From: Thermodesulfovibrio sp.
GTDB lineage: Bacteria; Nitrospirota; Thermodesulfovibrionia; Thermodesulfovibrionales; UBA6898
Direction: 5' to 3'
Assembly: GCA_013824615.1 (NCBI GenBank)
Contig: PNOC01000013.1
Location: forward strand, 1 to 64,000
DNA length: 64,000 bases
Positions 15,969-24,636 of the stretch are shown piece by piece. Below the pieces are notes generated by a model, which saw only the letters and a program-made list of their open reading frames with translations, did no database searches and was not told the DNA's origin. Position 1 is the stretch's first letter, and each line of letters starts with the position of its first letter. The position numbers and the translations under genes were made by a program.

Positions 15969-17771
15969 ATGCATTTGAAGAAGCCGGGTTTTTATCTGAT
16001 CTGTTTTTTGATGGTGGGGTTTTTTGCTTCTCGTCATGTCTCTGCAGCCACGTATACGGTTACGCATACCGGTGACTCAGGGGTGGGTTCTCTTCGACAG
16101 GCAATAATCCAAGCCAATGGATCTGCCGGAACCGACACGATTGCGTTTGCTGTTGGCAACGGACACCAGACAATACAGCCCGCATCTGCCCTCCCGACGA
16201 TAACCGATCCGGTCACTATAGACGGGACAACTCAGCCCGGCTTTGCCGGGACCCCGATAATCGAGCTGGATGGAACGAACGTAGTGGGGACTGGCGTTTA
16301 TGATGGGCTTAATATCACTGCAGGCAATACTACTGTGCGCGGTCTTGTCATCAATCGTTTTTCTGGCGGCGGGATCTCGTTGACTGGCGGGAACTATATT
16401 ACTGTTGTGGGCAATTACGTGGGTGTGGATGTGACAGGGACCGTTGCACAGCCGAACGACTTTGGCATTAATCTTCAGGGCCCGAATTACAATACAATCA
16501 TGCAGAACATAATCTCCGGGAATTCCAATTACGGCCTGCGCCTTTCCGGGAGCAGCGATAGTATAATTAAAGGCAACTATATCGGCGTAACTGTCAATGG
16601 ATCATCAGCCTTGGGTAATGGCAACCAGGGCTTAAGGATGGACAATTCATGGCGAAACATTGTGGGAGGGACGGGAGGCGGAGAGGGGAATATAATTTCC
16701 AATAACGGAGATGCCGGCATCCGGCTTGGTTTTGCATCTGACAGCCAAATCCAGGGCAACATTATTGCGGCCAATAATGGGGGCGGCGTACATGTATATA
16801 GCGGGATCAATAATGCGATCCTGTCCAATTCCATATACTCTAACGGTAAGCTCGGGATAGATCTTGATGTGGATGGCTGGTTACCTGCTGACGGCGTGAC
16901 GCCTAACGACCAGGGGGACCCGGATGGCCCGGATGCTGTCTCGAATCACCTGCAAAACTTTCCTGTACTCGCCGCTGCAACCCTTTTCGGCCTTACGACG
17001 ACTGTTGTTGGTTCGCTCAACAGCACGGCAGGCAGCAACTATACGGTAGAGTTTTTCTCGAACGCGGCGTGTGACCCTGCGGGTTACGGAGAGGGAGAAA
17101 TCCTGATAGGTTCCACCGTGGTGGCGACCAATGCTAATGGAGATGCAACAATGAATGTACCGCTGCCGGTTCTGGCTGCAGGCTCATATATTACGTCAAC
17201 GGCAACTGACGCTGCCGGCAACACCTCTGAATTTTCCGCCTGTATCCAGAGGCTTAACATTGATCTGGCGGGGGACGGCTTGGGGACGGTGACAGGAAAT
17301 CCCGGCAACATCAATTGCGGAGCTGACTGCTCGGTTTTTTTGCCTCCTTCGACCGTGGTTGCTTTCACGGGTGTTCCCGATAGTTCGTCCTATTTTGGCG
17401 GCTGGACCGGTGACCCCGACTGCGCGGACGGGAAAGTGACCATTGACTCTGTCAAGACCTGCACAGCAACTTTTATGAGCTGCGCCGGTATTGATCCCGC
17501 ACGGATTAATGGCACCACCACCTACGGATCGCTCGATGCCGCCTATCAGGCTGCGTCTTTGTCTCCTAATATAACTAGCACGATTGACCTGATAGGATCT
17601 ACGATGTCCTTGCTCTCCGGGTATGATTTTATTGATGACAAAAGAGTCATTCTCCAGGGCGGGCTTAACTGCACCTATGAACCGGTTGCCGGTGCCTTTA
17701 CTCAGTTTACGGGTGGTCCTTTCATAATCTCAAACGGTACAGTAACGTTCGATCGTATTCTGCTTATGTGA
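15969..17771 (+). CDS. Secreted right-handed beta-helix protein
   Basis: 600 residues. Signal peptide ends near VSAATYTVTHTG. Residues 28-60 (GDSGVGSLRQAIIQANGSAGTDTIAFAV-like) are the usual N-terminal cap of CSLREAI-type exported proteins. Then come stacked parallel beta-helix rungs (about 110-290: NYNTIMQNIISGNSNYG, DSIIKGNYIGV, ANNGGGVHVYSG), a beta-sandwich region (about 330-430), and a bacterial InlB/FIVAR-like segment FGGWTGDPDCADGKVTID. It ends in a short final domain. Likely a secreted surface or polysaccharide-binding protein. AAGGAGGGG precedes ATG 15969. Convergent with the glycosylase gene. Confidence 0.75.
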   Translation: MHLKKPGFYLICFLMVGFFASRHVSAATYTVTHTGDSGVGSLRQAIIQANGSAGTDTIAFAVGNGHQTIQPASALPTITDPVTIDGTTQPGFAGTPIIELDGTNVVGTGVYDGLNITAGNTTVRGLVINRFSGGGISLTGGNYITVVGNYVGVDVTGTVAQPNDFGINLQGPNYNTIMQNIISGNSNYGLRLSGSSDSIIKGNYIGVTVNGSSALGNGNQGLRMDNSWRNIVGGTGGGEGNIISNNGDAGIRLGFASDSQIQGNIIAANNGGGVHVYSGINNAILSNSIYSNGKLGIDLDVDGWLPADGVTPNDQGDPDGPDAVSNHLQNFPVLAAATLFGLTTTVVGSLNSTAGSNYTVEFFSNAACDPAGYGEGEILIGSTVVATNANGDATMNVPLPVLAAGSYITSTATDAAGNTSEFSACIQRLNIDLAGDGLGTVTGNPGNINCGADCSVFLPPSTVVAFTGVPDSSSYFGGWTGDPDCADGKVTIDSVKTCTATFMSCAGIDPARINGTTTYGSLDAAYQAASLSPNITSTIDLIGSTMSLLSGYDFIDDKRVILQGGLNCTYEPVAGAFTQFTGGPFIISNGTVTFDRILLM

Positions 17772-18339
17772 TCTTCTGCTTTATATGCAGGAGCGCTGAA
17801 AGTTTTTCAAAGTCTTCGCGCATTGATATTTTAGCGGCCGGAAAACGCAGGGCATAGGCAGGGTGGCAGGTGATGAAGAAGATCCTGCCGCCGTCTTGCA
17901 GCGTAGTGCCGTGGTTCTTTGTTATCTCGACCTTCCGGTCGAGGAGGGCGAGGCAGGCGGTGTTTCCGAGGAGGACGATTATCCTCGGTTCGATGACCGC
18001 GATCTGTTTCATCAGATGCTCCCTGCTGTGCAGGACATTCTCCCGTGAAGGAGTGCCCCGAAGCGGCAGATATTTTACCGGGCTTGTTATATAGACCTCT
18101 TCCTCTTTCAATCCGATATCCGCAATTATCGACCGGAGCAGTTTCCCAGACCTTCCGATAAAAGGGCGGCCGGTCTTTGCTTCCTGTCTGCCGGGGGCCT
18201 CTCCCAGAAAAAGGACTTCTGCCTTAGCAGAGCCCTCACCCGGCACCGGCTCGCCGGTCCCCCATTCCCTGCAGAGGCGGCATCCTGCGATCTCCTCCGC
18301 TATCCGCGCAAGTTCCTTCTCTCTGTCCGATTTCTTCAT
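17764..18339 (-). CDS. Uracil-DNA glycosylase, family 4-like with Fe-S cluster
   Basis: 191 residues. CRLCREW (about 20-26) begins the 4Fe-4S ligand set; EVLFLGEAPGRQEAKTGRPF (42-61) is motif A of family 4 glycosylases, where GEAPG and the acidic residue act in catalysis, and ITCHPAYALR is the C-terminal HPA/S motif. Removes uracil from DNA in base excision repair. Length is typical. The 3' end overlaps the convergent beta-helix gene by 8 bp. The start ATG 18339 faces the AraC region. Good match to the family; which subfamily (4 or 5) is not settled. Confidence 0.88.
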   Translation of the reverse strand: MKKSDREKELARIAEEIAGCRLCREWGTGEPVPGEGSAKAEVLFLGEAPGRQEAKTGRPFIGRSGKLLRSIIADIGLKEEEVYITSPVKYLPLRGTPSRENVLHSREHLMKQIAVIEPRIIVLLGNTACLALLDRKVEITKNHGTTLQDGGRIFFITCHPAYALRFPAAKISMREDFEKLSALLHIKQKIT

Positions 18340-18424
18340 GCGATAGTATAAGAGGTCTTCGGAATTTTTTGCGCGGACTGCATCAAGTCTTATCGTCGTG
18401 TTTATTGCATCAGGGATAACGTTT

Positions 18425-19366
18425 CTACCGGAGAGTAATAGCCATTTGACGCAAGCGCATGATGTCGCGCAATGGCGAGTTGCCGAACATGCGGCTATAC
18501 TCGCGGCTGAATTGGGATGGGCTTTCGTAGCCGACCTGAAATGCCGCAGCTGCTGCGTCCTGTTTTTCTGTGAGCATCAGCCGCCGCGCTTCGTTCAAAC
18601 GCAACCATTTTTGGTACTGCAGCGGGCTCATCGCCGTCACTGCCCGGAAATGATGGTGGAAGGTCGATCTGCTCATATTGACCTGACGTGCCAGGGCATC
18701 GATGTGCAACGGCTGGGTGTAGTTGTTCTTCAACCACTGGATCGCCCGCGATATCTGCTGACTCTGACTTCCCGTGGATGCCATTTGGCGCAACCGCGTA
18801 CCTTGATCGCTTACCAGAAGGCGATAAAAGATCTCCCGCTTGATGACAGGTGCAAGGATCGGAATATTCTTCGGTTCAGCAAGCAGGTCGATCAACCGCC
18901 CAAAGGCGGTGAGCAGCGGCAGCGTGACTTCTCCGGTCGCCATTCCACGGCTCGATTGCTGCGGACAAGGCGGCGGCAAATTGCTGTCCACCATGAGCTG
19001 TGAGATCTCGCGTTGATCAAGCTTCAACACGAGTCCTATGCATGGCTTCTCCCGGCTCGCCTCGATAATCTGCCAAACAGTGGGCAGATCCACGGATGTG
19101 ATCAAAAAATGGTGCGCGTCGTACACCAACGCGTCGTCGCCGAGCACCACGCGTTTGGCCCCTTGTGCGTTTAGGCAAATGCACGGTTCGTACATGCCGC
19201 TTATCGGCCGGGTCGGCTCCTCCCTTCGCCAAAATGCCAAGCCCGGGATCGCAGTCTCAAACTGATCGCCCTTTTCGGACCATCGGGCAATACTCTTTGC
19301 CAAAGCCTCAATCGCAACTTGCAGGGTATTGTTCTCAATTATCTGATTTTTGGAAGCCTTATGCAT
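18425..19366 (-). CDS. AraC-family transcriptional regulator
   Basis: 313 residues: an N-terminal AraC_N/cupin-like domain (about 20-195, with AFWRREEPTRPISGMYEPC) and a C-terminal pair of helix-turn-helix motifs (about 210-310: HIDALARQVNMSRSTFHHHF and AAFQVGYESPSQFSREYSRM). The gene is transcribed away from the esterase/ADH cassette that starts at 19699, with a degraded MITE between them, and is the natural candidate to control that cassette. Family members of this type often respond to alcohols, aldehydes or small aromatics and sit beside ADH or hydrolase genes; the inducer here is unknown. Confidence 0.9.
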   Translation of the reverse strand: MHKASKNQIIENNTLQVAIEALAKSIARWSEKGDQFETAIPGLAFWRREEPTRPISGMYEPCICLNAQGAKRVVLGDDALVYDAHHFLITSVDLPTVWQIIEASREKPCIGLVLKLDQREISQLMVDSNLPPPCPQQSSRGMATGEVTLPLLTAFGRLIDLLAEPKNIPILAPVIKREIFYRLLVSDQGTRLRQMASTGSQSQQISRAIQWLKNNYTQPLHIDALARQVNMSRSTFHHHFRAVTAMSPLQYQKWLRLNEARRLMLTEKQDAAAAAFQVGYESPSQFSREYSRMFGNSPLRDIMRLRQMAITLR

Positions 19367-19512
19367 AACGGTCTCCTTTGATTAATAATATCAGGCCTTG
19401 CTTTGCCATAACTACAATTCTATTGGGCTGTCGTACGATTAGGCAAGAAATTAACAGGATTAGTCTACCTGCTTGTATTCTTTCAGTAGTACGATATAAT
19501 TGAAACAAGATA

Positions 19513-19672
19513 GCTGGTTTTTGTTGCAGAAACCAGAAAAAAGTTTTTTCAGGAAGCATTGTCATTTCGACCAACGGGAGAAATCTCTTATTTTGCAGCG
19601 CCTTAAGATTTCTCACTTCGTTCGAAATGACATCAAACCAATCGGTTCATTGCTTTCCATAACCAGCAGGAA
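19513..19672 (+). repeat. MITE-like repeat, degraded left copy
   Basis: About 155 bp matching, in inverted orientation, the copy at 23762-23953. Shared blocks include GTTGCAGAAACCAGAAAAAAG, GTCATTTCGACCAAC, AAGATTTCTCACTTCGTTCG (one change) and CATCAAACCAATCGGTT. Each copy also contains its own internal inverted repeat (GTCATTTCGA...TCGAAATGAC). The outer ends are eroded relative to the right copy. It lies between the AraC gene and the hydrolase start. Confidence 0.75.
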
Positions 19673-19698
19673 CACCTGCATATTGAAAGGAGTTCGAA

Positions 19699-20757
19699 AT
19701 GAATATTAATGGCTTTATCACTCGTTGGTTGCGCATCCTTAGCGCGATGACACTGGGGTTGACTGGTGTTGGCGTTGCATCCGCGGCAGACATGTCCAAG
19801 GGAGCAGACAACTTTTACAAGAGCGATCGGGTAACTATGCAGAAGGTTGCGTTTAAAAATCAATACAACATGAATATTGCAGGGAATCTATTTATTCCCA
19901 AAGGCTTGAAGGAGAACACCAAAAATCCCGCGATCATTGTAGGGCATCCCATGGGCGCGGTAAAAGAGCAAAGTGCCAATCTGTATGCCACCAAGATGGC
20001 TGAACAGGGTTTCGCAACTCTGTCTTTGGATTTGTCTTTCTGGGGAGAGAGTGAAGGGCTGCCTCGCAACACGGTTTCGCCGGAAATCTATGCCGAGGAT
20101 TTCAGTGCGGCGGTGGATTTTCTGAGCACCCGGCCGTTTGTTGACCGGGAGCGGATTGGGGTTATCGGGGTTTGTGGCAGCGGGAGCTTTGTCATCAGCG
20201 CCGCCAAGATTGACCCCCGCCTGAAAGCCATTGCGACGGTCAGCATGTATGACATGGGTGCGGCCAACCGTAATGCGCTTAACCACTCCCTGACCATTGA
20301 GCAACGGAAGAAAATCATTGCCGAGGCTGCGGAGCAGCGCTACGTGGAGTTCACAGGCGGTGAAACCAAATACACCAGTGGGACGGTGCATGAGCTGAGG
20401 GATGACACCCACCCCATTCAGCGTGAGTTTTTTGACTTCTACCGCACCACCAGAGGCGAATTCACCCCTAAAGGCTCGTCGCTAAAACTTACCACGCACC
20501 CGATGCTTTCCAGCAACGTCAAGTTCATGAATTTCTACCCGTTCAATGACATCGAGACGATTTCTCCTCGTCCCCTGCTGTTCATCACCGGTGAGAACGC
20601 TCATTCCAGAGAGTTCAGCGAAGACGCCTACAAGCTGGCGGCCGAACCGAAGGAACTCTACATTGTTCCAGTCGCCGGGCATGTGGATCTGTACGACCGG
20701 GTGAATTACATTCCCTTTGACAAGCTCACATCTTTTTTCACCGGACACCTTAAATAG
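19699..20757 (+). CDS. Exported alpha/beta hydrolase (dienelactone-hydrolase-like, Cys nucleophile)
   Basis: 352 residues. Signal peptide (LSAMTLGLTGVGVASAAD), then an alpha/beta hydrolase fold: IIVGHPMGAVKEQSANLYA (oxyanion region), SLDLSFWGESEG, nucleophile elbow GVCGSGSF (Cys rather than Ser at the central position, as in dienelactone hydrolase and YcjY-like proteins), and the catalytic His in VPVAGHVDLYDR near the end. AAAGGAG precedes ATG 19699. It heads a four-gene block with a cyclophilin-like protein and two alcohol dehydrogenases. Probable esterase or lactone hydrolase; substrate unknown. If residue assignment is right, activity would depend on a thiol. Confidence 0.82.
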   Translation: MNINGFITRWLRILSAMTLGLTGVGVASAADMSKGADNFYKSDRVTMQKVAFKNQYNMNIAGNLFIPKGLKENTKNPAIIVGHPMGAVKEQSANLYATKMAEQGFATLSLDLSFWGESEGLPRNTVSPEIYAEDFSAAVDFLSTRPFVDRERIGVIGVCGSGSFVISAAKIDPRLKAIATVSMYDMGAANRNALNHSLTIEQRKKIIAEAAEQRYVEFTGGETKYTSGTVHELRDDTHPIQREFFDFYRTTRGEFTPKGSSLKLTTHPMLSSNVKFMNFYPFNDIETISPRPLLFITGENAHSREFSEDAYKLAAEPKELYIVPVAGHVDLYDRVNYIPFDKLTSFFTGHLK

Positions 20758-20858
20758 GGGGATGCGAGAAACCATTTGCCGACACGAGGAAATGCGGAAA
20801 GAGGCAGCTGCTTCGGGTGCTTGCAGAACAGCGCCAACATTCAAAGAAGGGCAATAGC

Positions 20859-21329
20859 ATGAAGAAAAACAACGGTATGATATTAGCTGTCCTGCTTATT
20901 TCAGTATTCAGCATTGCAGGCATTTCGGAGGCGCAGACTATGAAAAATGAGAGCTTAAAAAAGTCAGACAGCGTGAAGATACGCCTGAGAGTTAAAGACA
21001 CGCTTATAACGGCCACGTTGATCGACAGCAAAACCACGCGAGATTTTATTTCACTGCTTCCGCTAGCACTGACCATGAACGATCTGTTCCATAGAGAAAA
21101 ATATGCTCATCTGCCAAAAGCAATCTCAACAGAGGGAGTGCGAGCGCATACTTTCGAAGTCGGGGAAATTGCCTACTGGTCTCCTGGGCCTGACGTAGCC
21201 ATATACTATCGCCAAGACGGCGAGAGGATACCAGCCCCTGGCATCATTGTCATCGGTAAAATTGATTCCGGTGTGGAGTCTCTTAATGTGGCTGGCTCAG
21301 TAAAGGTGACAATTGAGCTTATAAAGTAA
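20859..21329 (+). CDS. Exported cyclophilin-like fold protein
   Basis: 156 residues: signal peptide (LLISVFSIAGISEAQT) and one domain with VKIRLRVKDTLITATLIDS, TTRDFISLLPLALTMND, GEIAYWSPGPDVAIYY and GIIVIGKIDSG, the pattern of the cyclophilin-like fold family that often accompanies oxidoreductase genes. Cyclophilin isomerase residues are not evident, so isomerase activity should not be assumed. ATG 20859 is preferred over the longer frame because it is followed at once by the signal peptide and preceded by AGAAGGG. Second gene of the esterase/ADH block. Confidence 0.75.
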   Translation: MKKNNGMILAVLLISVFSIAGISEAQTMKNESLKKSDSVKIRLRVKDTLITATLIDSKTTRDFISLLPLALTMNDLFHREKYAHLPKAISTEGVRAHTFEVGEIAYWSPGPDVAIYYRQDGERIPAPGIIVIGKIDSGVESLNVAGSVKVTIELIK

Positions 21330-21395
21330 AGACCTTGTTCACGCAGCAATAGTGTGCACCATAAAACCTGCTTATTGAAAGGAGTTCGGAAGAAA

Positions 21396-22580
21396 ATGAA
21401 AACAAATGACCAGGACAAAGAACTATCAAGAAGAGAATTTATTCAGCAGACTGCGGCGATTGGGGCGGGCATTATGTTTGCCAGCTCATCGGACCTTTTT
21501 GCGGAAACCAAACAAGGGAGGGCAACGAATATGAACATAAAATCAAAGGGCTATGCAGCACGGGACACTTCCGGCACGTTGACGCCGTGGGAATTTGAGC
21601 GCAGGCCTGTGGGGGATAACGATATCCTTATTGACGTCAAGTATGCCAGCATCTGCCATTCCGATATCCACCAGATGAAAGGGCACTGGGGGCCACAACA
21701 GTACCCGCAGGTGCCCGGCCATGAGATGGTCGGCGTTGTGGCGGCCATTGGGAAAAAGGTCACCAAGTTCAAGGTAGGTGACAGAGCGGGCGTCGGATGC
21801 ATGGTGGACAGCTGTCTGGGGTGTGAAAGCTGCAAGGATGAGGAAGAGCAGTACTGCCCGAAAACTGTATTTACCTATGGTTACCCCGAAAAAAGCTCGC
21901 CCACGGGAATTTCACAAGGCGGCTACTCGACCAATATCGTCGTACGGGATCACTTTGCCGTCCACATTCCCGACAAAATCAGTTTTCCGGAGGCCGCCCC
22001 ACTGCTCTGCGCCGGCATCACCACCTATTCACCGTTGATGAAGGCCGATTTAAAGAAAGGGATCAAAGTCGGTGTCGCCGGGATTGGCGGGTTGGGACAT
22101 ATGGCGCTCAAACTTGCCGTGTCCAAAGGGGCAGAGGTCTACGCCTTTACCACCTCGCCTGGCAAGGTCAAAGATATACTCGCTTTTGGCGCGAAAGAGG
22201 CAATTGTCGTGGACAACATCAGCAAGTTGGCACCCTATAAAGGGAAGCTGGACTACATGATTTGTACCATTCCCTATCAATACGACGTCGCTGTCTACAC
22301 CTCGGTCGTGAAACATTATGGAACCTATACCCAGGTAGGGATGCCCGAGAAGTTCGAACTGACGTTGAATAACCTTGGCCTCTCCATCAGCCGGGTCAAC
22401 TTCAACGCTTCCTTGATCGGCGGCATGAAAGAAACGCAAGACGTGGTCAATTACTGTGCGGACCATAACGTTCACCCACAGATACAGATCATCAAGGCCG
22501 AACAGGTCAACGAAGCCTGGGAGAATGTGGTGAATAAAAAAGCCCGCTACAGATACGTTATCGACGCTGCGACATTCTAA
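21396..22580 (+). CDS. Zinc alcohol dehydrogenase with a Tat-type leader and an internal start
   Basis: 394 residues. The body (from about 46) is a complete zinc-dependent ADH of the cinnamyl-alcohol/YahK type: CHSDIHQ, PGHEMVG, the structural-zinc Cys set in CMVDSCLGCESCKDEEEQYC and Rossmann motif GIGGLGHMALKLA. Unusually, residues 1-45 form a twin-arginine leader: SRREFIQ (11-17), hydrophobic IGAGIMFAS. A second start, ATG 21531, has its own AAGGGAGGG (21514-21522) 8 nt upstream and begins MNIKSKGYAARD, exactly where ordinary family members start. So the gene may produce both an exported and a cytosolic enzyme. Third gene of the block. Confidence 0.88.
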   Translation: MKTNDQDKELSRREFIQQTAAIGAGIMFASSSDLFAETKQGRATNMNIKSKGYAARDTSGTLTPWEFERRPVGDNDILIDVKYASICHSDIHQMKGHWGPQQYPQVPGHEMVGVVAAIGKKVTKFKVGDRAGVGCMVDSCLGCESCKDEEEQYCPKTVFTYGYPEKSSPTGISQGGYSTNIVVRDHFAVHIPDKISFPEAAPLLCAGITTYSPLMKADLKKGIKVGVAGIGGLGHMALKLAVSKGAEVYAFTTSPGKVKDILAFGAKEAIVVDNISKLAPYKGKLDYMICTIPYQYDVAVYTSVVKHYGTYTQVGMPEKFELTLNNLGLSISRVNFNASLIGGMKETQDVVNYCADHNVHPQIQIIKAEQVNEAWENVVNKKARYRYVIDAATF

Positions 22581-22606
22581 ATGTGATTAAGTAAGGAGGA
22601 GTAACC

Positions 22607-23671
22607 ATGACAATGAATGTACGAGGATATGCAGCACAGTCGGCCAAGGACGCGCTTGCGCCCTTTCGCTTTGAACGCCGCGATCAGCGGTCTGATGACG
22701 TGGTTATCGAGATTCTCTACTGCGGCGTATGCCACTCTGATCTGCATACGGTCCGCAATGACTGGAGTAGCTGGTTTCCCACTACGTATCCGGTCGTGCC
22801 CGGCCATGAGATCATCGGCCGCGTGGTAAGCGTCGGGAAGGATGTCAAACGCTTCAAACCGGGAGATCATGTCGGTGTCGGCTGCATGGTCGATTCCTGT
22901 CAGAAGTGCACAGCCTGCGAACAGGGACATGAACAGTATTGCTCGGAGATCGCGACATTTACCTACAACCATGTTGATCGACATGACAAGATGCCTACTT
23001 ATGGTGGGTATTCCGAGAAGATCGTAGTATCGGATAAGTTTGCGCTCAAGATTCCCGATGGGCTGGACCTGAAGGGGGCAGCGCCTCTCCTCTGTGCGGG
23101 CATCACTACGTGGTCGCCGCTTCGCCACTGGAAGGTGGAAAAGGGCAGCAAGGTGGCGGTTGTCGGTCTCGGCGGCTTGGGTCACATGGCGCTGAAGCTT
23201 GGCAATGCGCTGGGCGCTGATGTCACGCTGTTCACCCGTTCAGTGGGCAAGGAGAAGGATGCGCACCGTCTGGGCGCCCACAATGTCGTGCTCTCTACCG
23301 ACAAAGACCAGATGGCATCCGTGCAGGGACGTTTCGATCTGATACTCGATACCGTGCCCTATGTCCATGACCTCAACCACTATCTGCCGTCGCTGACGAT
23401 CAACGGCACGCTGGTGCTGCTTGGGTTTGTGGGTAGCCTTGAGTCAATGGTGAGCACCGTGCCGTTGGTGATGGGGCGCAGATCAGTGGCCGGGTCTGTC
23501 ATCGGCGGCATCGCCGAGACCCAGGAGATGCTCGACTTCTGCGGCAAGCATGGCATCACGTCCGATATTGAAGTGATCAAGATCCAGGATATCAATGCCG
23601 CATATGAACGCATGCTCAAAAGCGATGTGAAGTACCGTTTTGTGATCGATATGGCATCGCTGAAGACGTGA
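22607..23671 (+). CDS. Zinc-dependent NAD(P) alcohol dehydrogenase
   Basis: 354 residues, MDR superfamily, cinnamyl-alcohol-dehydrogenase-like. Catalytic zinc: CGVCHSDLHT (Cys in the first motif) and PGHEIIG; structural zinc Cys cluster in CMVDSCQKCTACEQGHEQYC; cofactor-binding VVGLGGLGHMALKLG. AAGGAGGAG precedes ATG 22607. It is related to the preceding gene but has no leader, so it is cytosolic and perhaps the result of duplication. Reversible aldehyde-alcohol conversion, most likely NADPH-linked; substrate unknown. Last gene before the right-hand MITE copy. Confidence 0.9.
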   Translation: MTMNVRGYAAQSAKDALAPFRFERRDQRSDDVVIEILYCGVCHSDLHTVRNDWSSWFPTTYPVVPGHEIIGRVVSVGKDVKRFKPGDHVGVGCMVDSCQKCTACEQGHEQYCSEIATFTYNHVDRHDKMPTYGGYSEKIVVSDKFALKIPDGLDLKGAAPLLCAGITTWSPLRHWKVEKGSKVAVVGLGGLGHMALKLGNALGADVTLFTRSVGKEKDAHRLGAHNVVLSTDKDQMASVQGRFDLILDTVPYVHDLNHYLPSLTINGTLVLLGFVGSLESMVSTVPLVMGRRSVAGSVIGGIAETQEMLDFCGKHGITSDIEVIKIQDINAAYERMLKSDVKYRFVIDMASLKT

Positions 23672-23761
23672 TATATACATGAGGAACGAGATATATATAG
23701 CCCTTGATAACAACAATATATATTTTTGACCGGGGGAGTTCTCCTGATCGCGGGGTGTTGT

Positions 23762-23953
23762 GGTAAGGGACGGCTAACCAGTACCTGTTGCGGAAAGCAA
23801 TTAACCGATTGGTTTGATGTCATTTCGAACGAAGTGAAAAATCTTAAGGTACTGAAAAATAAGAGATTTCTCCTGTTGGTCGAAATGACAATGCTTCCTG
23901 AACAAAAACTTTTTTCTGGTTTCTGCAACAGAAACTAACTACCGTCCCTTACC
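23762..23953 (-). mobile_element. MITE-like element, complete right copy with terminal inverted repeats
   Basis: GGTAAGGGACGG (23762-23773) and CCGTCCCTTACC (23942-23953) are perfect 12-bp terminal inverted repeats that extend imperfectly for about 30 bp. The interior is about 95% like the reverse complement of the 19513-19672 repeat. No coding capacity, so it is non-autonomous. I could not see a convincing target duplication at its flanks. Confidence 0.7.
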
Positions 23954-23956
23954 CGA

Positions 23957-24241
23957 TTAAGCCCTTTTTTTCTCGAATAGATATCCGGATACATACTTAT
24001 GAATAATGCTGGATATCAAAGTCTGGTAAGGAATTCCCTCTTGCGCGGCAATTACCTGAACCTGATCCAAATCTTTTGATGACATTCGAATATTTATTCT
24101 CTTGTCTTTTTGAAGAGTGTTTTTTGCATATTCGCTCAGCTTTTTGATTTCCGCATTTTGACTTTTGATAGGTTTCCATTCTCCGCGCTCATATGAATCC
24201 AGAATATCCTTTTCTTCCGCATCTAATACCGTTTTTTTCAT
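23957..24241 (-). CDS. BrnA/CopG-like antitoxin
   Basis: 94 residues. C-terminal half INIRMSSKDLDQVQVIAAQEGIPYQTLISSIIHKYV has the ribbon-helix-helix pattern of CopG/BrnA antitoxins (beta strand INIRMS, then two helices). The start overlaps the toxin stop (ATGA, 24238-24241), so the pair is coupled, toxin gene first. Likely binds the toxin and represses the shared promoter. The stop lies 4 bp from the end of the MITE. Confidence 0.82.
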   Translation of the reverse strand: MKKTVLDAEEKDILDSYERGEWKPIKSQNAEIKKLSEYAKNTLQKDKRINIRMSSKDLDQVQVIAAQEGIPYQTLISSIIHKYVSGYLFEKKRA

Positions 24242-24516
24242 TTTTTTGACCTCATATATTTGTCTGTAGCTTTTCTGCTGGGAATTATGGTTTTTAAAAA
24301 TATCTCGTCGCTTTTCTGAACATAAGGAATAAGATAAACATAATCATCAATCATGACTGTCGCTATTTTTTGCCCCGGATATTTTTTTTGATTTGGGTGT
24401 TCAATTGTTTCCAGAATATCTTCCCGTTCCATCAGAATAACGACTTGTTCAAAACAGACACCCCTGCTGTTTTTCAGTAGTTCATTCTTATCAATGTCCC
24501 ATCGGAAAACCTTCAT
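24238..24516 (-). CDS. BrnT-like toxin
   Basis: 92 residues. FRWDIDKNELLKNSRGVCFEQV is the N-terminal signature of BrnT-type RNase toxins, followed by HPNQKKYPGQKIATVMIDDYVYLIPYV and FLKTIIPSRKATDKYM, a form common in this toxin subgroup. Predicted to inhibit growth by RNA cleavage unless bound by the antitoxin encoded next to it. Toxin-first order is the normal BrnTA arrangement. Catalytic residues were not verified. Confidence 0.8.
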   Translation of the reverse strand: MKVFRWDIDKNELLKNSRGVCFEQVVILMEREDILETIEHPNQKKYPGQKIATVMIDDYVYLIPYVQKSDEIFLKTIIPSRKATDKYMRSKK

Positions 24517-24636
24517 GATATATAATTACGACAATGTGTGCCTTTTGTCAATTTTTTGTCTATATTGGCGGCTTAACGATAGAACTATGCCGACCAGCCA
24601 CGGATTCATTTCTCATGACGTGGTAATATATTCTTA

